DNA of 40,478 nt. Source: JADGGM01 sp035277485 (lineage in GTDB: Bacteria; Gemmatimonadota; Gemmatimonadetes; Gemmatimonadales; Gemmatimonadaceae). The position numbers and the translations under genes were made by a program. The stretch lies in assembly GCA_035277485.1 (NCBI GenBank), contig DATEKK010000148.1, positions 1 to 40,478 on the forward strand, written 5' to 3'. The notes beneath the pieces were generated by a model. That model searched no databases. It was not told where the DNA came from and worked only from the letters and a program-made list of their open reading frames with translations. The first letter of the stretch is position 1, and the number at the start of each line of letters is the position of its first letter. This document shows, one piece after another, positions 33,140-40,478 of the stretch.

Positions 33140-36100
33140 CAGTCGCCCTCCGCCGGACGCGACGCGGCCGGATGCAGCGCGCTGGCTTCTGTTCGGTGTC
33201 CGAACACACGTTCGCTGGCGTGCCGGATCAGCGCGAAGAAGAGCGGGATGAACAGTATGCCGATGGACGTCGCGAACAGCATGCCGGCGAAGACCGCGGT
33301 GCCGATCGAGTGCCGGCTCACGGCGCCCGCGCCGCCGGCCACGACTAACGGAACGACGCCGAGGATGAACGCGAACGACGTCATGAGAATCGGGCGCAGG
33401 CGCTCGCGCCCGGCCTCGACCGCCGCTTCGCGTACCGACTTGCCGTGCGCGCGCAGCTCGCTCGCGAACTCGACGATGAGGATCGCGTTCTTCGCCGCGA
33501 GGCCGACGACCGTGATGATGCCGATCTGGAAGTAGACGTCGGATGGGATCCCGCGCAGCCACATCCCGAGGTAAGCGCCGAGCACGCCGAATGGCACACC
33601 GAACAGCACCGCGAATGGAATCGACCAACTCTCGTACTGCGCGGCGAGCACCAAAAACACCATGATGATGCCTAACGCAAGGACGAGGCCGCCGCCGGTG
33701 GAGGTGCTTTCCTGATACGACTCGCCGCTGAGCGCGGCGCCGACGCCGAGCGCGGCGTACCTGCTCTGCACCAGCTGGTCGATCGCCGCGAGCATCTCGC
33801 CTGAACTCTTGCCCTTACCCGGCGAGGCAGTGACCAACGCCGACGTGAATCCGTTGAACCGCGTCACGATGTTCGGCCCGCTGCGGAATCGTACGGTGGT
33901 CAGCGACGACACCGGAATCAGCTGCGGACCGCTACCGCGCACGAACAGCCCGCCGATGTCCTGCGGCTCTTCGCGATACGGCTCCTGCGCCTGGACCTGC
34001 ACGCGATACGTCTTGCCGTACAGGTTGAAATCGTTCACGTACAGCGTTCCGAGCAGCGATTGCAATGTCTGAAACAGGTCGGTGAGTGAGACGCCGAGCG
34101 ATTTGGCTTTGGCGCGATCCACGTCGACATACAGCTGCGGCACATTGACACGGATCGACGCGCGCGCCTGCTGCACGCTCGGGAGCTTGTTCGCATCGCT
34201 CGCGAACTGATTGGCGACCGCTGCGAACCGCTGCAGGTCGTTGATGCCGTGATCTTGCAGGTTGAGCTCGAGCCCCGAGGTGACACCAATGCCGGGGATC
34301 TCGGGAAGGTTGAAGCCAAAGACGAGCGCGTCGGGGTTCCGGAAGAATTGAGCGTTCGCACGATCGAGGATCGCGGTCGCGCTCTGGCGCTGGTCCCAGG
34401 GTTTCAAGTTGACGAACATCGTGGCCGAGCTGCTCTGGTTCGCCCCCTGAATGAGGCTCAATCCGACGAGCGACAGCACGTGGTTCACGCCGGGCTGCTT
34501 CATCAGGTACGATTCGACGCTCTTCACCACGGCGTCCGTCCGTTGGAGCGACGCATCGTCCGGAAGCTCAACGGAGATGGCGAAGTATCCTTTGTCCTCG
34601 GTCTGCAGGAACGCCGTGGGTACCACGCGCCTCATCACGATGATGAGGATCACGATGACGGCGAACGCGGCGACCCATGGGCGCGCGTGGTCGAGCGCGT
34701 GCTCGACGCCGCGGATGTAGCGGTTCGTCACGCCGGCAAATCGTGTGTTGAACCACCCGAAGAATCCGGTATGGTGCTCGGTGGACTCGTGGCGCAGCAA
34801 CACGGCGCACAGCGCCGGCGTGAGGCTGAGCGCCACGATACCGGAGATGATGACCGAGACGACGATCGTGATCGCGAATTGCTTGTACATCTGGCCCGTG
34901 ATGCCGCCGACGAAGGCCACCGGGATGAACACGGCGCACAGCACGAGGACGATCGCCACCAGCGCGCTGGCCACTTGGCGAATCGCGCGGTCGGCGGCGA
35001 CCGCCGGGCGCACGTGCTCCGCGGCCATGATGCGGTCCACATTCTCGATCACGACGATGGCATCATCGACGACGATGCCAATGGCGAGCACGAGGCCGAA
35101 CAGCGTGAGGAGATTGATCGAAAAGCCGAGCACGCGCATGCCGAAGAACGCGCCGATGATCGAGACGGGGACCGCGACTAACGGAATGAGCGTGGCGCGC
35201 CAGCTCTGGAGAAACACGAAGACGACGAGCGTGACGAGGATGAGCGCTTCGATCAGCGTTTGGACGACTTCCTTGATCGACTGGGTGATGAACGGGGTCG
35301 TATCGAACGGCACCGACCAGTGGACGCCCTGGGGGAGGGTCCGCGAGAGCTGCTCCATCCGGGCTACGACCGCTTTGTCGACGTCGAGGGTGCTGGCGCC
35401 GGGCCGCAGGTACACCAGGATGAGTGCACTCGGCTTGCCATCGAGGCGGCCGGAAAGGTCGTAGTCGCGCTGGCCCATGGTCACGCGGCCCAGGTCCCCG
35501 ATGCGCACGATCGAGCCATCGGGCCGCGCGCGGACAATGATGTTCTCGTACTGCTTCGGATCCGTTAGGCGGCCGAGTGTGGTCACCGGGATGGTCAGCT
35601 GGGTGCCTGGCGGCGACGGCTCTCGCCCGATGCGGCCGGCCGGATTGGTGGTGTTCTGCTCGGCGATCGCGGCCGCGACGTCCGAGACCGTCAGGCCAAG
35701 TTGGGCGAGCCGGTCGGGCGCCAAGTCGATCAACATCGACAGATCCGCCTCGCCGAACGTGGATGCGTCGCCGACACCGGGCAGCCGCTTGAGCTCATCC
35801 TGCACGTAGATCTCGGCGTAGTTGCTGAGATAGCCGGCGTCATAGCGCGGGTCATCCGAGGTGAGCGCGACGCCCATGAGGATGTTGGTCTGCGCTTTCT
35901 TCACCGTGATGCCATTGCGCACGACCTCTTGCGGCAGCTGCGGCTCGGCCAACTTGATCTGGTTCTGGACGTCGACGGCGGCGAGGTCCTGGTCGCGCGA
36001 GATGTCGAAGTAGATCTGCAGGTTCATCGAGCCGTCGCTGGCGTTCGACGACTTGTAGTAGAGCAGACCGGGGATGCCGGACAACTGCTGCTCGATGGGC

Positions 36101-36306
36101 GCGGCCACGGCATTCGCGACGTCCTGCGCGGTGGCGCCCGGATACACCGCCGTGACCTGCACGACCGGCGGCGTGATGCGCGGGTACAGGTCGATGGGCA
36201 GCGAGTGGAGCGAGAAGATCCCGAGCAGCACGATGGCGATCGAGATCACCGCCGCGAAGATAGGGCGGCGGACGAAGAAGTACCGGATTTCGGGATCGTT
36301 AGTCAT
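33139..36306 (-). CDS. RND multidrug efflux pump (HAE-1 family, AcrB-like)
   Basis: The ATG at 36306 starts MTNDPEIRYFFVRRPIFAAV, the usual opening of AcrB-type pumps; longer in-frame sequence runs into the preceding gene. The 1055-residue protein has twelve membrane helices in two halves, each with a large periplasmic loop. The proton-relay aspartates lie in GIVVDDAIVVIENV of helix 4, near residue 400. Family blocks include ISRDQDLAAVDVQNQIKLAE, VVFVFLQSWRATLIPLVAVP and VGLAAKNAILIVEFA. The last 40 residues are cytoplasmic. Substrates cannot be told from sequence. It overlaps the adaptor gene by eight bases and the channel gene by one, so all three are translated from one message. Confidence 0.96.
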   Translation of the reverse strand: MTNDPEIRYFFVRRPIFAAVISIAIVLLGIFSLHSLPIDLYPRITPPVVQVTAVYPGATAQDVANAVAAPIEQQLSGIPGLLYYKSSNASDGSMNLQIYFDISRDQDLAAVDVQNQIKLAEPQLPQEVVRNGITVKKAQTNILMGVALTSDDPRYDAGYLSNYAEIYVQDELKRLPGVGDASTFGEADLSMLIDLAPDRLAQLGLTVSDVAAAIAEQNTTNPAGRIGREPSPPGTQLTIPVTTLGRLTDPKQYENIIVRARPDGSIVRIGDLGRVTMGQRDYDLSGRLDGKPSALILVYLRPGASTLDVDKAVVARMEQLSRTLPQGVHWSVPFDTTPFITQSIKEVVQTLIEALILVTLVVFVFLQSWRATLIPLVAVPVSIIGAFFGMRVLGFSINLLTLFGLVLAIGIVVDDAIVVIENVDRIMAAEHVRPAVAADRAIRQVASALVAIVLVLCAVFIPVAFVGGITGQMYKQFAITIVVSVIISGIVALSLTPALCAVLLRHESTEHHTGFFGWFNTRFAGVTNRYIRGVEHALDHARPWVAAFAVIVILIIVMRRVVPTAFLQTEDKGYFAISVELPDDASLQRTDAVVKSVESYLMKQPGVNHVLSLVGLSLIQGANQSSSATMFVNLKPWDQRQSATAILDRANAQFFRNPDALVFGFNLPEIPGIGVTSGLELNLQDHGINDLQRFAAVANQFASDANKLPSVQQARASIRVNVPQLYVDVDRAKAKSLGVSLTDLFQTLQSLLGTLYVNDFNLYGKTYRVQVQAQEPYREEPQDIGGLFVRGSGPQLIPVSSLTTVRFRSGPNIVTRFNGFTSALVTASPGKGKSSGEMLAAIDQLVQSRYAALGVGAALSGESYQESTSTGGGLVLALGIIMVFLVLAAQYESWSIPFAVLFGVPFGVLGAYLGMWLRGIPSDVYFQIGIITVVGLAAKNAILIVEFASELRAHGKSVREAAVEAGRERLRPILMTSFAFILGVVPLVVAGGAGAVSRHSIGTAVFAGMLFATSIGILFIPLFFALIRHASERVFGHRTEASALHPAASRPAEGD

Positions 36307-37483
36307 GTGTGCCGATCCGCAGCGCGGTGCCCGGGGGCGCCGCCAAGGCGGTATCGCCGCGCGATGCTCGCCCCGTATCGGGCGGCGGGACGTAGGCGAC
36401 CGGACGCACGGGAACACCCGGCATGATCTTCTGGATGCCGTCGACCACCACGCGATCGCCGGCGCTCAAGCCGCTGCTGATCAGCCATTGGGCGCCCACG
36501 AAGGTGTCGCCTTTCACATCGCGCGTGCTCACCTTGTTGGCCGAGTCGACGACGTAGACGAACGAGCCGCCGATGCTTTGTTGCACCGCGCGCTGCGGAA
36601 TGAGAATCGCATCCACGCGCTTCATGCCGAGCAGCGACACGCGCACGAACTGGCCGGGCAACAGCGTGTGCTGCGGATTCTTGAACGATGCGCGGAGCGC
36701 GAGCGTCCCGGTGTTCTGCTGCACGGCGAGGTCGGCGAAGTCGAGCTTGCCCGTGACGGGATAGACGCTGCCATCGGCGAGGGTGGCGCGCACGTCCATC
36801 GTGCCCGGTGCGGCGACGAGCGACTTGTCGGCGAGCCCGCGCCGCCACGCGAGCACGTCCTGGTCGGACGGGCTGAAATTCACGTAGATCGGATCCACCT
36901 GCTCGACCGTGGTGAGCAGGTCCGTTGGGCCGCTGACTAACGCACCGAGCACCATGTTCGCGCGGCCCGCGCGGCCGGAGATCTCGGCCCGCACGAACGT
37001 GTTGTCGTAATCGCGTCGCGCACGCACGACGGCGCCCTGCGCGTTGTTCACGGCCGCGCGCGCCTGCTCGTCTTCGGTGCGCGCGTCGTCGACGTCTTTC
37101 TGCGCGACGGCGTGTTCGCCTAACAGGGGCTCGAGGCGCTTGAGATTCCGCTCCGCGTTGGCGAACCGCGCCTGCGCATCGGCTTGCTGCGCTTCGGCGC
37201 TGTGCAGCGCGGCTTCGTACGGCGTCGGGTCGATCCGGAACAGCACGGCGCCCCTTTGCACGTCGGTGCCCTCGACGTACGGCCGCGCGATGATCACGCC
37301 CGATACCTGCGCGCGCACTTCGACGCGCTTCGACGCTTCCGCCTGCCCAACGTACGTGAAGTCGGCGGGAACCGTCTGCGGCTTCACCGTCAGCACCGAC
37401 ACTTCAGGCGGCGGCGGCGCCGGCGGCGGCGCATGATGACACGCCGCCATGACGAGCGCGACAGGGAGCATCGAGCGACGCAT
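36299..37483 (-). CDS. RND efflux periplasmic adaptor (MFP, HlyD/AcrA-like)
   Basis: The start at 37483 (MRRSMLPVALVMAACHH) gives a lipoprotein signal with cysteine 15; an ATG four codons later is an alternative. The 394-residue adaptor has a Pro-rich linker and a barrel-sandwich half (VRAQVSGVIIARPYVEGTDV). A helical hairpin with a coiled coil follows (about 95-160, ALHSAEAQQADAQARFANAE), then the second lipoyl half (NTFVRAEISGRAGRANMVLG), a beta-barrel and a membrane-proximal domain (MPGVPVRPVAYVPP). It links the pump to the outer-membrane channel. First gene of the adaptor-pump-channel-kinase operon; 196 bp separate it from the M50 protease gene upstream. Confidence 0.95.
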   Translation of the reverse strand: MRRSMLPVALVMAACHHAPPPAPPPPEVSVLTVKPQTVPADFTYVGQAEASKRVEVRAQVSGVIIARPYVEGTDVQRGAVLFRIDPTPYEAALHSAEAQQADAQARFANAERNLKRLEPLLGEHAVAQKDVDDARTEDEQARAAVNNAQGAVVRARRDYDNTFVRAEISGRAGRANMVLGALVSGPTDLLTTVEQVDPIYVNFSPSDQDVLAWRRGLADKSLVAAPGTMDVRATLADGSVYPVTGKLDFADLAVQQNTGTLALRASFKNPQHTLLPGQFVRVSLLGMKRVDAILIPQRAVQQSIGGSFVYVVDSANKVSTRDVKGDTFVGAQWLISSGLSAGDRVVVDGIQKIMPGVPVRPVAYVPPPDTGRASRGDTALAAPPGTALRIGTHD

Positions 37484-37679
37484 CGAGTGACGCCCCACCA
37501 GGTGATGGTGGAGGCGGTGGCGGTATGCACTCACATCCAGTTCCGGTAGTGGTCTCACATTCGCGCAAGCGGGCGCGACATACGCGCCGCGACCGCGCGC
37601 AACTTCCCCTGAACGTAACCGCGTGCGCAGACGCGTGGTTCCAGAGGGAACAGCGACGCGCGCCGCGCGGCCCAACGCA

Positions 37680-38765
37680 TCACGGACGGATTGGGAGGGG
37701 CATGAATGTGAGTACGAACAACGCGACCGCAAGCCATCCCACGAGACGGCGATTCGCGTCGAGCGGGCGCTCGGGTGCAATCACGGGCGGATGCAGCAAT
37801 TTTCCTCGACCGATTGCCAAACTGAGCACGGCCCAGAACCACCATCCCTGCCACACGAAGCCGAGTGGAATGAGCGCGGCCCACATCGCGCGCGCGACGA
37901 ACAATTGCCCTCGGGGGTGCATCGCGAATGCGACGTGTCCACCATCGAGTTGGGCCAACGGAAGCAGGTTGAGCGACGTAACGAGAATGCCGACCCATCC
38001 CGCCACCGCGAGCGGGCTCAGCTCCACCAAACCGTGGAGCCCGAACACGGCGCGGCACGCGACCATGAGCAGCGAATCGCCGATGAGAATCGGGTCGCCG
38101 TTGAATCGCACGAACTGATGCGCGAGTGCCGACGGAGACGCGACGCCCGGCAGAGCGGTGCTGCCGTGCAGACCGAGCAAGAGGATGGGAATCGCGAGGA
38201 CGATGCCGGCTAACGGACCGGCGATGCCGATGTCGAACAGTGTGCGCCGGTCGAAGAGCGGCGAGCGGATTCGAATGAATGCGCCGAGTGTTCCGATCAG
38301 ATCGAGCGCGGCGGGGAATGGGATGAAGTACGGTGGGCTGGCGTCGACGCGATATCGCCGTGCGGTCACATAGTGGCCCGATTCGTGCGCGAGCAGGATC
38401 GCCAGAAGCGGGAGTGAAAAGATGAAGCCGGCGCGCGGGTGGAGGAGCGTCTGGAGGCGCCAGGGATCGACGACGCCGACGAACATGGCGCCGCCGACGG
38501 ATGTGGTGAGAAGGGCCACGACGAAGAGCGCGGCGTGCAACCACCACCGCTCGCGTGCCGGTGCGCGTTCATGCACCAAGACCAACCAGTCCCCGTCCGG
38601 CGCACGTTGCCAATAGTAGTAACCATCCCAATGCGCGAGATACGACGACAGCAGTGGTGATGGTGCACCGTGCTCTGGATTGACAAGCCCTTCGACGATC
38701 TCGCGGCTTCCCAACTCGAGTACACGCCAGTACGCAAAGCACTCTGTAACAGGGAAATTCGGCAC
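37680..38765 (-). CDS. M50-family (site-2 type) membrane metalloprotease
   Basis: A 361-residue membrane protein with the zinc motif HESGH at residues 127-131 within LLAILLAHESGHYVTARRY, and the third ligand in LNLLPLAQLDGGH (about 265-277). FDIGIAGPLAGIVLAIP, typical of S2P/EGY1-like proteases, lies between them. About seven hydrophobic segments are visible. The 75-residue N-terminus (WDGYYYWQRAPDGDW) is soluble and of unknown role. The start is a GTG at 38765 without a strong ribosome binding site, so a start further in is possible. Site-2 proteases release membrane-held regulators; the target here is unknown. It is divergent from rho and upstream of the efflux operon. Confidence 0.87.
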   Translation of the reverse strand: MPNFPVTECFAYWRVLELGSREIVEGLVNPEHGAPSPLLSSYLAHWDGYYYWQRAPDGDWLVLVHERAPARERWWLHAALFVVALLTTSVGGAMFVGVVDPWRLQTLLHPRAGFIFSLPLLAILLAHESGHYVTARRYRVDASPPYFIPFPAALDLIGTLGAFIRIRSPLFDRRTLFDIGIAGPLAGIVLAIPILLLGLHGSTALPGVASPSALAHQFVRFNGDPILIGDSLLMVACRAVFGLHGLVELSPLAVAGWVGILVTSLNLLPLAQLDGGHVAFAMHPRGQLFVARAMWAALIPLGFVWQGWWFWAVLSLAIGRGKLLHPPVIAPERPLDANRRLVGWLAVALFVLTFMPLPIRP

Positions 38766-38767
38766 TC

Positions 38768-38796
38768 TTGACCGCCTATTTTGGCGACGTTACCTT
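38768..38796 (+). promoter_or_regulatory. Candidate promoter of rho
   Basis: TTGACC (38768-38773), 17 bp, TACCTT (38791-38796). The -35 is good and the -10 weak. It would give a leader of about 155 nt before the GTG start, a plausible length for rho, which often controls itself from a leader. Confidence 0.35.
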
Positions 38797-38958
38797 GGCA
38801 ACGCCTACTGCACGCCTCCTCGCCTTACCACTCCGCGCACATCGTCGTGACGATCGAGTCCATCCCCGTTTGTCTCGGGAGGGATCTTCGAATTGTCTCG
38901 GCGATTGCGTTGTACATGAGCACCGAGTGAGCGCGCTCCATCCTCGGAGTCGACGTAC

Positions 38959-40209
38959 GTGGATATCGCCGAGTTGAAGCAAAAGTCCGTGGCCGAGCTC
39001 CATACCATGGCCGAGGGCTTGAATATCTCCAACTTCTCGGGACTGCGAAAGCAGGACCTGATTTTCCGCATCGAGCAGAATTTGCTCGATTCGGACATCG
39101 TCCTGCGCGGCGAAGGGGTGCTCGAAATCCTGCCCGAAGGCTACGGATTTCTCCGCAGTCAGGATTGGAACTACCTGTACGGACCCGACGACATCTACGT
39201 CTCTCCGTCGCAAATCAAGCGGTTCGATCTTCGCACGGGCGACACCGTGCTGGGCCAGGTGCGTCCGCCGAAAGAAGGCGAACGATATCTCGCGCTGCTC
39301 AAAGTCGAGACCATCAACAACGAAGATCCGGAAAAAGCCAAGCACCGCATCGCGTTCGACAACCTGCGCCCGCGGTATCCGGATCAGCGGTTGCGTCTCG
39401 AAACCACGAGCGGCGATTTGAGCATGCGCGTGGTGGACATCATCGCGCCGATCGGCAAAGGACAACGCGGATTGATCGTCGCGCCGCCGCGCGCCGGCAA
39501 GACCATCTTGATGCAGAAGATGGCTAACGCAGTAATCGAGAATCACCCCGAGGTCACGCTCATCGTGCTGCTCATCGATGAGCGCCCCGAGGAAGTGACC
39601 GACATGCAGGAGCAGGTCGACGCGGAAGTGATCAGCTCCACGTTCGATGAGCCGGCGGATCGCCACGTGCAAGTCGCCGACATGGTGATCGAGAAGGCGA
39701 AGCGGTTAGTCGAACACGGCAAGGATGTGGTGATTTTGCTCGACTCGATCACGCGGCTCGCACGCGCGCACAACGTGGTGGTGCCGCACTCGGGCAAGAT
39801 TCTCTCGGGCGGCGTGGACGCGCACGCGCTGCACAAACCGAAGCGATTCTTCGGCGCGGCGCGCAACATCGATGAAGGTGGATCGCTCACCATCATCGCG
39901 ACCGCGCTCATCGAAACGGGATCGCGCATGGACGAAGTCATCTTCGAGGAGTTCAAGGGCACCGGCAACATGGAGCTCGTGCTCGATCGCAAGATCGCGG
40001 ATCGCCGCGTATTTCCCGCCATCGACATCCAGCGTTCCGGCACGCGCAAGGAAGAGCTGCTGTTGTCGCAGGAAGAACTCAACCGCGTGTACTTGCTGCG
40101 CAACTTCCTGGGCGACATGCCGTCCACCGAAGCCATCGAGTTTCTGCTGCAGCGCATGCAGCGCACGAAGACTAACAAAGAGTTTTTCGCGACGATGGCC
40201 CAAGGGTGA
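38959..40209 (+). CDS. rho: Transcription termination factor Rho
   Basis: A GTG start at 38959 follows GGAG by nine bases and is needed to include the first helix of the Rho N-terminal domain (MDIAELKQKSVAELHTMA). The 416-residue protein is close to the 419 of E. coli Rho. The RNA-binding cold-shock fold has GYGFLRS at 61-67; the ATPase has Walker A around 171-182 (GLIVAPPRAGKT) and KDVVILLDSITRLARA as Walker B. RNA-loop segments include GGVDAHALHKPKRFFGAARN, and TALIETGSRMDEVIFEEFKG and RSGTRKEELL are conserved. It unwinds RNA at untranslated transcripts to end transcription. It is followed by a GGGAAGA repeat and the start of ruvX. Confidence 0.98.
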   Translation: MDIAELKQKSVAELHTMAEGLNISNFSGLRKQDLIFRIEQNLLDSDIVLRGEGVLEILPEGYGFLRSQDWNYLYGPDDIYVSPSQIKRFDLRTGDTVLGQVRPPKEGERYLALLKVETINNEDPEKAKHRIAFDNLRPRYPDQRLRLETTSGDLSMRVVDIIAPIGKGQRGLIVAPPRAGKTILMQKMANAVIENHPEVTLIVLLIDERPEEVTDMQEQVDAEVISSTFDEPADRHVQVADMVIEKAKRLVEHGKDVVILLDSITRLARAHNVVVPHSGKILSGGVDAHALHKPKRFFGAARNIDEGGSLTIIATALIETGSRMDEVIFEEFKGTGNMELVLDRKIADRRVFPAIDIQRSGTRKEELLLSQEELNRVYLLRNFLGDMPSTEAIEFLLQRMQRTKTNKEFFATMAQG

Positions 40210-40211
40210 CA

Positions 40212-40308
40212 GGGAAGAGGGAAGAGGGAAGAGGGAAGAGGGAGCACAGCGAATCGCCCCCTTCCCTCTTCCCGCAGAACCGCGAAGCGGTTCGCTTCCC
40301 CCTTCCCG
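40212..40308. repeat. GGGAAGA heptamer array with inverted partners after rho
   Basis: Four GGGAAGA units and a partial fifth (40212-40244) face CCCCCTTCCCTCTTCCC (40257-40273) and a second pyrimidine copy (40294-40308). Between the two pyrimidine copies lies a small perfect hairpin GAACCGC-GAA-GCGGTTC. The array fills the rho-ruvX spacer and resembles those at 15583 and 19207. Confidence 0.75.
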
Positions 40309-40316
40309 GCCGTATC

Positions 40317-40478
40317 ATGGCAATAGATTACGGCGACCGCCGCGTTGGCCTCGCGATCTCCGACCCCACGCAAATCATCGCATCTCCCGCGGGATTCATC
40401 GCGCGTCGCGCAGGAAAGCGGGCGCCCATCGCGCAGATCGTGCGACGCGGCACGGAATTGGAAGCGATGGCAGTCGTC
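40317..40478 (+). CDS. ruvX: Putative Holliday junction resolvase RuvX/YqgF, N-terminal part
   Basis: The visible 54 codons read MAIDYGDRRVGLAISDPTQI, the family opening (A-D-G-RRVG-A-SD) with the first catalytic aspartate at residue 4. They continue SPAGFIARRAGKRAPI and then RGTELEAMAV, where the family normally has a VVGLP strand next. The frame is open to the window edge; about 85 residues should be missing. There is no visible ribosome binding site because the repeat array lies immediately before the ATG. YqgF proteins process 16S rRNA ends or Holliday junctions. It lies 107 bp after rho. Confidence 0.85.
   Translation, partial: MAIDYGDRRVGLAISDPTQIIASPAGFIARRAGKRAPIAQIVRRGTELEAMAVV

Noticed and set aside
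40212..40308. CRISPR-like array in the heptamer repeats
   Set aside because: Units are seven bases, contiguous and inverted, without spacers or cas genes.
39543..40373. Minus-strand open frame of 276 codons opposite rho
   Set aside because: Serine-rich antisense of a highly conserved gene and partly encoded by the GGGAAGA array.

Overview
This is a high-GC window from a Gram-negative bacterium, most likely a member of the Gemmatimonadota. The evidence is a SusC/SusD pair and TonB plug proteins combined with lipid A, Mla and RND envelope genes, a short primary-type sigma factor, many secreted proteins of unknown family, and strong use of overlapping start/stop codons. This placement is inferred from gene content and style; no marker search was possible. 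I see no phage, transposase or CRISPR array.

Layout. 1-5486 (minus): an envelope operon of two tandem paralogues (predicted beta-barrel plus C-terminal coiled coil), a small secreted coiled-coil protein, a TPR/coiled-coil protein and the start of a further secreted protein. 5694-6529: two small convergent lipoprotein-like genes. 6718-11671 (minus): a SusD/SusC pair behind a good promoter and a leader of about 300 nt. 11775-15057 (plus): a propeller-like protein, a DsbA-like lipoprotein and Kdo transferase (waaA). 15070-15483: a lone receiver domain. 15872-16534: a beta-barrel protein. 16585-20840 (minus): F1 ATP synthase atpA-atpG-atpD-atpC, with an epsilon subunit lacking its C-terminal domain, no adjacent F0 or delta genes, and a CRP/FNR-like palindrome upstream. 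20922-24805 (minus): mlaE-mlaF-mlaD followed by a NUDIX hydrolase and an AraC-type regulator, all joined by overlapping codons. 24955-26514: a TonB plug protein without a barrel. 26602-27489 (minus): an RpoD/SigA-family sigma factor. 27649-28693: five tRNA genes with visible promoters and terminators, interrupted by a 237-bp element with 61-bp inverted ends. 28751-30942: sixA and pgi. 30903-37483 (minus): an RND efflux operon (MFP, pump, outer-membrane factor) whose last gene is a ROK-type glucokinase, tail-to-tail with and overlapping pgi. 37680-38765 (minus): an M50 site-2 protease. 38959-40478 (plus): rho and the start of ruvX/yqgF.

Most of the window concerns the envelope: outer-membrane import (SusCD, TonB plug), lipid A core start (WaaA), lipid trafficking (Mla), drug efflux (RND) and intramembrane proteolysis (M50), beside housekeeping genes for ATP synthesis, transcription and central sugar metabolism.

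The most unusual signals are not genes. (1) The heptamer GTTAGGC/GCCTAAC occurs about 46 times, roughly ten times expectation, mostly inside genes on both strands, and once as an inverted pair forming a hairpin over a stop codon; this resembles the behaviour of DNA uptake sequences. (2) Heptameric GGGAAGA tracts face their complements at three gene junctions, and one has become the C-terminal tail of AtpA. (3) A MITE-like inverted-repeat element sits in the tRNA cluster.
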